A stretch of 64,000 nucleotides of DNA from Haliclystus octoradiatus (Eukaryota; Cnidaria; Staurozoa; Stauromedusae; Haliclystidae): assembly GCA_916610825.1 (NCBI GenBank), contig OU744451.1:12611520-12675519 (forward strand). Direction: 5' to 3'. Position numbers and translations under genes: made by a program. Positions 12,201 through 24,200 of the stretch are shown here, in pieces (position 1 is the stretch's first letter; each line of letters starts with the position of its first letter). The notes beneath the pieces are model-generated. The model did not search any database. It saw nothing but the letters and a program-made list of their open reading frames with translations, and was not told the DNA's origin.

Positions 12201-15200
12201 CATGCCTAAATGAGATATTAGTTACTCTTAGTTAGAGGGTCCTTATGAAGAACCTTCCAGAATAGGTGTTGATCATAAGTTAATCACCCAAAGGACATAT
12301 TAGCCTTTAGGTACAATTGCAATCAAATCAGCTGTATTTTAATCAGTTGACAAGTTGGTATATTATTAGCTGAAAATGATGCGTTCATACAAATCAGTTT
12401 TGTAATCAGATTTCTCTTTATCATTCATGATACAATAGCCTTTATAGGTAAGTTTGTAAGGACAATCACTTGCTGTAATCATTAGTTAGTTAGTATTTAT
12501 AATACAAATAGGTAGTGCATATCCTATACTATATCCTATATACTATGTCCTAAACTATCCATGAGATGTTTCAGATAAAATAAAGAAGTTACACTGTGAT
12601 TCATGATATGAATGATGTCCTTTGGTAGGCCATATGGTAACGAATTCAAATACTGGTAGTCTGGCTGGTTAAGAAATGAATGATCAATGATACCTGTGAT
12701 TTCAATAGTGACATATTTATTAACCCTACGTACTTAGTCCTGTGTAGCAGTATTTTATCTTATGCTTTAACTGTGGATATTAAAGGGCAATAATTTAACA
12801 GACGTCACAAAAAGTATTGCTTATGGGAACCCCAAGAGAAACATAGTTCAAATGGTACAGAAATGAAAGTGAACTCAATTTAGTTGAAGTTTCTTACTTG
12901 TAAAGTAAAGTATTAGCACCACGGTAATAGCGATTGATTGCTACATCAGGATCTTCCATAGACAACAAGACCCCTTCTGCTTCTTTCACTTGACGGTTAA
13001 TAACAAAATCATACAGATCTAAACCAAGAATGAACTGTTATTTATTTATGCATCAAATTTGAAAAACAAGTAATGAAAAATGAGAAATAATAATGGAAAT
13101 TACCATTACGCTTTGCCTCTTCATACTCTTGATGTTTGCGAGCTTAAAATAGTCACATGAAAATATTACTACAAATTATTTGAGGAAACAAACAGACACT
13201 AGCGATGAATAAACTTGAAAATGTATGAAAAAAAAGATACGAAACTAAATAGCAGTAGTTACACACCTTCACTTTCAATTAAGAAATTGCTGCAATGTAG
13301 GTGATTTTCTTCTAATGCTATATCTTTGGCAGTCTGCCCAAATTTATCAGTAAGAGAAAGATCCACTTCATAATCTAACATAACCATTAGACAGCCAAGA
13401 TGATCGTGATGAGCAGCATAGTGCAAAGGTGTCTGCTGATAGAAAGAAAGTCAAATCAATCAAAGAAATATGCTGAATATTCTGGTAACAATGAACTATG
13501 TAGAAAGGAATATAACTGTTCTGTTACATTGTTTAACTCGGAAATATTTGAAAGGATGACAAAGACATTCAATAGCAAAAATCCTTAAAAATTGTTTGAT
13601 GGCCATCAAATACAATTCGACAAATAAAATACATGATTCAACACGTCAGACAAAATCGAAAGAGTGGCTAAGCGACAAGGATTTTCAAAGGATTGCAAAA
13701 TCATTTGACCGTTGCTGTCGTTTGCCTAGGGCTTTCCACATACCCTGCAGACACAAATGCCAAATGATTAACATTGCTCTAGCATTGTTCTGTTGGAATT
13801 TAGGTCGGACTCATTCAGAAATAGCCTTCAATTTAAACTAATCCAAATGCCTTATGTGAGTCTCACTTCTGAGAAAACTTAAGATGTTAATTAGTCAATA
13901 CTACCACGATAGGGAACATTTTCTCCCGGATCAAGAGATGAAATGATGCTCTATTTTCTATTTCTGTGACAGATTTTTTTTATCTGAAATTCCAAATTTG
14001 GAATGACACACTTTTTGTTGATGATACATCTTGAAATATTGTAGTAATTCCAAAAATAACTTCTCTTCCTAGCAAAGAGTTCCATGTTATTTATTTGGCA
14101 GGAGAGAGATCAGCACACCCACAAAGTACACAGACAACAGAACAGAGTACACAGACCTTAGATCTCTTAAGTGTAATCTCAAGCTACTCATTGAAATAGT
14201 CTAACAAGAAATACAGTAAATAAAGTGTTGGACTTTCTGGACTAGAGCTGTGTGTGGGTCAGATCGGACTTCCAAAAAAATTGACCACAGGTACGAACGA
14301 TCAGTAATACAAATCCGATCCTATCTGAATTTCAAGATTAAAAATTAATCTGATATGAAATTGTTTTTGCTTAGTTTCCAAAACAATTTTGAGTGTTACA
14401 ATCTGGCTGTTATAGTAGATCGAATAGGAATGGATTTTGGTTGGATTCGCACACCATCAGCCTGAACTATTGCATTTCTTTTCAACATGTGAAAGTTATG
14501 TATAAAATCTGAAATCTATGTTTCAGTATACCTGAAGTCCATCCTCTAATCCAGATACTGCATTTGGATCAGCTGAAAGAAATTGATAGATTGATAGATA
14601 GATGTTGAGACTGTTGTTAACATAGCTGTAAATAGCATGACTTTGAAAAATGAATTTGAATATCTCAATGGTTAACTGCTGAGTGAACAATCATATCCAG
14701 ATGTAAACAAGTAATTGGCATCATTAATCATCAAAAACAGCTAAACTTACAATACTCACTCATTCAATTGAACACCCAAACCATTATTATGTATGGAATT
14801 GTCATAGAATTTTTTTAAATATGAACAAAATATTTAAACTGGAACTTCATTTACAACAATGCGAGTAAAATGTACACAATGTAGTTTATTTACAAAAATG
14901 CTTCCTTCCAGACTACTTGTATTTTACATCTATTCAAAAAAGTCATAAAAGCAAACAACTGATGTATCAGGGAATCCCCATGCACTTTCAAAATATTTGA
15001 AAAACAATAAAGCTGTTCTGCAAATAATAAGTTTTTCGCTTTGTTCTATTATTTAAGTAATAATCGAGGCAACAATTCAGTGGAAAACGATTCCCGGGGG
15101 AATATGAATATTTTAAGACATTAAACGCAAAAATTGTTTTTAAGATTTTACTGAATTATGCTCAAAGAAATAAACATATAGATACACACATACACATAAA

Positions 15201-18200
15201 GACAACAACACACACTACTCCAAATTATGAAAATATTGAACAATGTAACAAAGTATTTAATTTCAACTCTGCATTTGTCATTGACATTGTAAAAGCTGTT
15301 GATATGTTACCAAATTGGAAGGCACCAGGAAACGATGAGCTAAATGGTTATGTGATCGAACTATCTGTTTTCCCTGAGATTTTTAAATTTACAATTGTAT
15401 CTCCTATACCAAAATATGGTGTCACACAAATGCTTTCGGAGTCAACCTCAGAAAGACTAAAATGATGAAATTCCGCAAAGGTGGTACTATCAGCAAAAAA
15501 GATATTTTCAAATACAATAAGGAACGTGTGGAATTTGTTAAAAGCTATGAATATCTTGGTGTTATTTTACAGCAATCGTTAACCTTTACTTTACATCTAA
15601 TGAACAAGTTACATAAATGCATTCTCACAATTGGTGCTATACCACATTTAAAGAAAGTCTCGCTTCAAACATCTCTAAATATATTTGACATGAAAATCTC
15701 TCCAATGGTTACATATGCTTTTCCAGTAATTGCACAATTTATCACAGCAAAACAATTCCTCTACCTTGATCGTATCAAAGCTACATCTATCAAATGTGCC
15801 CTTGGGGCCCATATATCTGCTTCAAATACTTTAATGTACATATTTGCAAACACTAACCTTTTAACAAAAGATATTGAACATTTGTTTCCTTTCAATTTTG
15901 AAGAACTTTCAAAATGTTTTGAAAATCGCAAAAATAAAATAGTTGAAGTATTTCAAAAAGGGTATGGAACCGCCCCTGCCTTACAATCATCTGGTTGGCA
16001 AGCATCAAATCAATTAAATCGAAATTACATCATCCGCTTGTCAATCCATGGCTTTCACCATCTAATCTGTACAAATAACATTTTTCATGATCCTGAAGAT
16101 AACTGTCTATGTAAAGAGTGTGGTGATTCAGCAAATGATCGATATCATAGTTTACACTGCCAACAAATATCTTGAACAATCTAAATTGTCTATTAAATAT
16201 TCACAAAATATTTCAAATCAATAACAAAATAATAATTGACATAAATTATCAGCAGCATATTATGAATTACAGAATATTATATATGATAGATATTCACATT
16301 AACTAAATAAAACCAAATCAAAAGAAGAATATACAAAATTAAACTAGACTATACACATAAAATACTCATGTATTACAACAAACATTTATCTCGAATTGAG
16401 ATGCAAACGCACACACACACCAGGGCCATTTGTGATAGGATGTCCTTTTCTAGTAAATGATTATCGTCAACAGTGAACTCCTTATTCTTCAAAACAACAA
16501 TGTCAATGGTTGATTTGTAAATAAAACTTGTTACAAATGGAATTATGAATATCGTACAGATTTTGATAATTCTTCAGAACTTAATTATTGGAAAATTGCG
16601 CAAGCGAGACTCCAGACAATGTGGCAGCCAGACAAAGACAAAGAGATGTTATTGTTCGATTCCACAACACGTGGATCAGAAGAAGGGTTTATGCATCAAA
16701 AAAAGCTTTAAAAAACACGGGAATTTTCATCAGTGAAGACCTACCGAAACACACAAGTTCCACGTTCTACAAAACCCGTCAGTTATTGAAAGCAAAGTTG
16801 ATACTGTCTACCTGGACTCATGAACTCAACATTTATATTAAAAAATTAGACGGAGGAATTGTTTTAATCCAAGACGACAGCGACTTGAATCAGCTTCGTG
16901 ATAGTGATGAGTGATATCTTAATTTTTTATCTTTTAACATTATTGACTGCTTTTTCTTCAACTAATTATTTAATGCATTTTACTCACAACATATCATTTT
17001 CTCGTCACCCTTGCCAATATCTACATTATCATTATCAATGTCCTAGGCCGCCTAATCATAATATTGTTTATTTATTATTATTTTCTAATTCATTCTCAAT
17101 TCTTCATTCCAAACGTTGCAGTTCAATTTCATACGTACTGAAAACCTTTGTTAATTTCATCTTTATTTCAAACCATACCAAACTGAAACTGTATGACTTC
17201 TACTGATCTTGACAATATTTTTAATCAGTGTGACGTAGTAAAGAGGCTAGGATATATCACCACAAGTGATGTACCATACTTGCCCATGTCCTTTGCAACA
17301 CAAAATGTGAGAAGTTTGTTGAAGAACCATAGCAGTGTCTCTGATCTCATAACATGCTCAAATTCGAAGGTGCTTGCTATGCAAGAAATTTGGCAAGGTG
17401 GTGATCTTACTTTACCAAATCACGCTTATTTTTCAAAAGAACGAAGCACCAGAGGTGGGGGTGTTGGCTTAGTCATTCACAATTCCTTTAATTGTTCAAT
17501 AAATGAAAATCTTTCCCAAATAAACAAAGATATCGAAATTATAGTTGCTGACAATAAATCCTATGTATTTATATCCATTTACATCCCCCCACATTCCGAT
17601 TTCTCAAATTCTATTTCTATTTTAACTCAAGTATTGAACACCTGTAAAAATCAAACAGTTTTCATTGGAGGAGATTTCAATGTTAACATGCTGCATGAGT
17701 CCAGCAAGCTAGATGATCTTTTATGTTGTTTCATGCAATTTCAATTTTTTCCACTCACCGCGAAACCTACACGGATCACAACAAGGTCATGTACACTTCT
17801 TGATAACATATTTACAAATTTTAAAAACAACTTAGTGACAGGAATAATTACAACTGAGATTTCTGATCATTTATGCCCGTTTGTCTATTTTCAAGTGAAG
17901 GAACATACCTGTACACCAACAACCACTACTTTTCGCAACATGTGTGATTCAAACCTAGAGCTTCTACAAAATCGTCTTGCTCAATGTAATTGGTTTCTTC
18001 CAGAGGATCCTGTAGGAGCTTTTTCTCAATTTCATACTCAATTTGAAGACTGTCTCAATGAAACTTGTCCAATTATTGAAAATAAAATAAACAAAAACAA
18101 ACAAAAACTAAACCCATGGATGACAAATGGCCTTTTAATTTCCAGAAAACGAAAAATGAGATTGCATCATAAATGGATAGCTTCAAAAAATATAGAAACA

Positions 18201-21200
18201 AAAAAATATTATGATCAATACTCAAAAGTCTACTTCAAAGCTGTACATAAACGTAAGGTATTATACTGGCATCATTTTTACAAAAATTACAAAAACAACA
18301 TTAAATTACTATGGCAAGCAACAAATAATCTCCTTGGTAGGAATAAGAAGAAAAATAGATACCCCGATCTTTTCAATGTTGAAGGCATTGAAATCAAAAA
18401 TGTACAAGACATTGCTGAGAATTTTAACCACTTTTTCACCAATGTTGGACCTCAACTTGCCCAAAATTTTTCAATCAACAATAAAATCAAACAGTATCTA
18501 CCTCAAAATCCAAATGTTTCTTTTAACTTCAAAATTGTTTCCCCAGTCACAGTGACAAATGTTATCAAAAAGTTAAAAAATAAAAGTAGTTCTTCATTTG
18601 ATTTGGTTTCTAATAAATGTTTGAAATATGTTTACGCAGAAATAATCGCACCTTTGACTTATCTTATCAACTTATCTCTTAAAACAGGTTTCATCCCTGA
18701 CAGTTATAAAATAGCAAAGGTGTTACCGATTTTTAAAGCAGGTGATAATCAAATTCTATCAAATTATAGACCAATTTCTTTATTATCAAGTTTTTCTAAA
18801 TTTTTTGAACGTATTGTATACAATCAGCTCTATAAGTATTTTGAATTAAATTTTTTAACAAAATTCCAATTCGGCTTCAGGAAGTCTTTTGATATAACAC
18901 ATTCTGTTCTCAATTTTTTACACAATCTTTTTGCAAATCGTTCCAAAAGACATCATATTGCCATTTTCTTGGACCTAAAAAAGGCTTTTGACACTGTCAA
19001 CCATGAAATTTTGTTGAATAAACTGGCTCATTATGGTATTAATAGTAATGAACTTGAATTCTTCAAAAATTATCTTTTCAAAAGACAACAAGCTGTTTCA
19101 TTTGAAAATGCTATCTCTGGACTACAGACTATAACTTGTGGAGTTCCTCAAGGCAGTATACTTGGTCCTCTACTCTTTTTGATATATATCAATGATTTAC
19201 CTGATAATACAAAATTCCATGTTAGCCTTTTTGCTGATGACACAACTCTACAAATGTCTGATTCTGATTTAAACACATTGGAGAACGATGTCAATGAGGA
19301 ATTCATTGTTGTCACAAAGTGGTTTTATGACAACCAGCTGAGCCTGAATGAGTCAAAAACAAATTATATGATTTTTCACAATCCTTTGAAAGCAGATCTA
19401 AATATAAAAATAAATAACAGAATTATTGAACGTTGTGGAACAAATTGTAGCAAAAAATATGTCAAATTTCTTGGTGTTTTAATAGATGATCATTTGAATT
19501 TCAAACAACACGTCAAATTTGTTTGTAAAAAAATCCGCAGACTTTGCTACACATTAATAAAATTGATAAACTTTTTAACAACCAAACACAAAGCACAAAT
19601 TTACTCAGCAATAATTGAACCCCATATTGAATACTGCATTCCCATTTGGGGACATGAACCAAACTTTAAAATATTATGTAAACTTAAAAAAAAAATGTGT
19701 TAGAATAATTGTAAATGCTAAGCCAATAACTCACACATCTCCAGTCCTAAAATCTACCAATATTTTAAAATCAAAAGACCTCTTTTAAATAAAAACGTTT
19801 ACTTTATTACATAAAATAATTCTCAACAAAACCCCTGAAATAATACACTCTAACTATACATTTATCAAAAAGGATAAAAGAAAGCATAACGTTTTCCACA
19901 TTCCCTTTGTCACAACCAGCTTTTCTCAGAACCTGCCTAATTATAGAATGCCATCTCTTTGGAATAGAAATAAAAAGTTCTTAGACATTGATGGTTCCTC
20001 TGCAAACTTCAGACATCGTTTAAAAACACACTTTATTGATAGTTACAATACTATTTGTGTAATTCCATATTGTTATGTTTGCAACTTATCAACAATTCCT
20101 GAAACTCAACTATGACAACGTAATCTTTTTCTTCAGCCAGTCTAACAACAACTCACCTAATCCAAACGTGTATATTTCATTCTTCGAATCTTTATTTTTC
20201 TTTAATTATTTTAATCTTATCATGTTATAATTATTATTATTATTATCCTTATTCTACTGAATAAATGATAACTGTAAATAATGAGTCCCCCAATAAACAA
20301 GCTGCACTGCTTAAGGGGTGACCTCAATCATTGTAGCTACACATATATCTATGTTAAAAGTTTCCTGTAATCTAATTTGCTTTGTTTCAATGATTGAAAT
20401 ATATTTCTATTTGGGGTTAAATGGAATTTTACCGAGGTTAAACCATCATCTTTAAGTTGCGTACATTGTGAGCTATTACTTTGTAGGTTAGAGGAAGGGG
20501 CCTGGTATTGAGGCTCGGGTTCACAGGAGGGGGTAGGTATTACGCAGTGGGTCATCTAATCTACTTTACAGTTTTCTTGGGCGTTTTATTCATTCCTTGC
20601 CTTGCCAGCTTGCTGCTTAGTTCATTTCAGCCAACTTCCGCAAGTTGTAAATTTATTTTGATGCTGCTTTAATTGAGGTCATATTTACAGTTATAATGCT
20701 ATGCCAATGATGATTGTGGTGTGGGCTGCTGTTTTTGATGCTGGTCAAATATGCTTGTTGATTGCTGTGAATTAGGATTTGTGTTGCTGCTATGACATGC
20801 TAATGCCTGGGGCGTTCCACTATCGTTTGTGTTGTTGTTGTTGTTGCTATGCTATGCTATATTAATGCTTTGGGCCATGCCGCTATCGTTGGTGTTGTTG
20901 TTGTGGCTGAGCTATGCTATATTATTGCTTTGGGTCATGCCGCTATCATTAATGTTATTGTTGTTGCTATGCTATGCTATGATAATGCTTTGGGCCATGC
21001 TGCTATTGTTGGTGTTGTTGTTGTTACTGAGCTATGCTATATTAATGCTTTGGGTCTTGCCGCTATCATTGATGTTATTGTTGTTGCTATGCTATGCTAT
21101 GATAATGCTTTGGGCCATGCCGCTATTGTTGGTGTTGTTGTTGTTGCTGAGCTACGCTATATTAATGCTTTGGGTCATGCTGCTATCATTGATGTTATTG

Positions 21201-24200
21201 TTGTTGCTATGCTATGCTATGATAATGCTTTGGGCCATGCCGCTATTGTTGGTGTTGTTGTTGTTGCTGAGCTATGCTATATTAATGCTTTGGGTCTTGC
21301 TGCTATCATTGATGTTATTGTTGTTGCTATGCTATGCTATGATTATGCTTTGGGCCATGCTGCTGTCGTTGGTGTTGTTGTTGTTGCTATGCTATGCTAA
21401 TGCTTGGGCCGTGCTGCTGCCATTGAGGTGTTGTTGTTGCTATGCTAGGCTATGCTATTGACGACGGAGTTTGGGCTGCTTTTGTTTATTGCTGGTTAAA
21501 TGTGGAACAATTTTTCTCCCACCCTCCTCCCATTCAAAGTTATGGTTGGTAAGTATGACTAGGAATTCCACTGACTTAGCAGTGTGACTGGAGCTTGGTT
21601 GGTGGTGTCAGGTCTGCCTTTGTTCTGCCGGCCTTTTTAATTATTGCCGCCTGCCACCTCCCACCAACCAAGCACCTGGGCCAAAATATTGTTGTATTAT
21701 TAAGATGAATGGTTTAACTATCTATCTTCTAATATAGATTAAAGTCTGTGCTACTAATCATTATTACAATACTGTGGTCTAAGGTGCTTGTTTGGCGGGG
21801 TAAGTGTCGACTGAGTTGTGTATGTAGTAGGCAATAAGGCATGTGATTTTACAACCCCATCAATCCAAGTAAAATATGTATATAATCATATCGCGTGTTA
21901 CTCACACGGCATACTAAACATTCTAATCTTAGAATACAATGTGTTATATATTTGATTAAGAGGCTTAGTTAACTATAAGAATATGGAAATGAGGAACAAC
22001 AACACTGATGAGTCAGTTGAATTTTCTAACATACAGTACTTACCATAACAATTTCAGATAGAGGACGGTGGAGAAACACTAACGGGTGTCTTTGTTGAGT
22101 TGTAGTGTGTGTAGTGCCTCATTATCATTATTAGCCTCAATATCATTGTCAACTATATATGAAGTATTTCTTAATGTAATTACGAATTATTGTACTCTGT
22201 TTTGGAATGTAGTAATATGAAGACTACATGAATTATATTTTACTGTTGAATACAATTAGTCGTTGTTGCTTTGTTATACACTAGAGTATTAAGCAAGCTC
22301 TACATTGGCGCTGTTGATTTGAAGGAATTTTAATTTTGCGATTATGAAAATAATCCATACACACCTTCTTTTCGTGGACGATTAACGCAGGAATTCGATC
22401 CTGGTTTAAGGAATGCGTACGCAACAGAAACGAAAAAGCTGGCCATATTATATAATGTCGCTGGTGAGAATTTCTGCCAATTAGCTATCAAAAATTGCAA
22501 AATTTTCAGAAATGCATCCTAAGATAATGGTGAATGTTTTAATGAATGTCGATACTGTTCTAAAACCTGAATCATGTCAATCAAAGTACTGTTGTTAGAT
22601 CAGAAATATCTGCCGTAGACTCCATAAAAGATTGCAAATCTGTGGAAGGACACATATAAAAGGGATTTGCTTTACCTCTGTAAGATCTGTACTAATTGCG
22701 GACAAATGAATCATTTTGACATCAAAATCAAGCAATAATCGTAATACCGAAACAAGAACAGGAGTACAACTGTCTAATAATAAAAATAATAATAGGGGAA
22801 GTTCGAAGCCTTCCCATAAAAATAAAAATCGATTTCAGCATAGAGCGGCTGCTATTTCTTCAGACTCAGATAGCAGTAATGATGATGATCGTCATGATGT
22901 TATTGACGAATCATATGCATTAAATTTGTTGCATTTCAACGTCATTAGCAAACACGCCTTCGTTAACTTGTGGATGAATGGTACTATTACAAATTTTTTG
23001 ATTGATCCTGGCAGCACCTCCCCAATGATTCCTTTAAAGCACTTACGTAAAGCTCGGGATTACAAAACATTAAACGATTGTTTTGTCAAGCCGTGGGTTA
23101 GTAAAAAATTAAAAATTTTGGCAGAGGGTACAGTTAGTTTGTCGGCATCAACCAACTATACACCTACTAGAATAAAAGCAAAATCTACCGCTAATGTAAG
23201 AACACCATTGTTGTGTTATTCGGATTATTTAGAATTATTATTATTCAGATTATTCGATTTATTAAGCAAGCTCTACAAGTTTATACAAAAGTGTATGAGG
23301 CATTGCGTGCATTATAGAGATAATGTTAAATGTTGGGTTGCTGCATAGTGAGTGGAAGGTGCAGACCAGAGTATTAAATCATTAGATATCGGTATGATAC
23401 ATTAATCAATTTATGTAATGTTATAATGTAATTTGTCGTTGCATGTAAGCTGCAAAGATATCAAAGATATGAAAGTATCTTAATATTCTTAAACACAATT
23501 ATTAATAAATTTAAAGTACATAACTAAATCAAGTTCATTTTTTATGCAGAATAAATAATCGAATTTGATTCAATGCCTTACCTCCCCTTTCTAGTAAAAC
23601 TTGAACACATTGTGTGCTACCACGCTCAGATGCAGTGTGGAGTGGTGTCAATCCTTTCTCATTTCGACTGTCCACCCCACCATTTGTTCCAGAGTCAAGA
23701 AGCTGGATAAGGAAATCACTTTGGTCATAATACGATGCAGAATGAAGTAATTCGCCTTCATAGACAAATATCATTCCAAGTTTACTCATCTAAACAAAAT
23801 ATAGGTAAACTTAGTATATCATAATAAAGTATGTTACTTTGTATAATAACAAAATTCATTCCACATCTATATGCAGTGCTACATTTTGTTTTAGATGGGC
23901 AAAGATTGTTGGTAAAGTGCAGTGCTGCATTTTGTTTAGATGGGCTAAGGTGGTTGGTAAAATGCAGTGCTGCTAGGGGCTAGGGATTTGTAGTGGCTTA
24001 CAGTGTTACATCCCAGCTTAAGGATCCACACCCTCCGTCCATTGTCAATATGTAAGGTAAGTAGGCCTATACTAAGTATTTTACAATATGACTTGGTATT
24101 GTGACTGCTGCTTGGTCTTGGTGGTGACAGGTGTACTTTCTTGGTATCCTAGCTTCCACTAATACTGATTCTGAGTCATGGAATACCTTCAAAATCATTG

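Noticed and set aside
20829..21461. Leu-rich frames of 210 and 183 codons as a membrane protein gene
   Set aside because: They coincide exactly with a 60-bp tandem repeat whose length is a multiple of three. Two overlapping frames are open at once, as expected from the repeat and not from selection.
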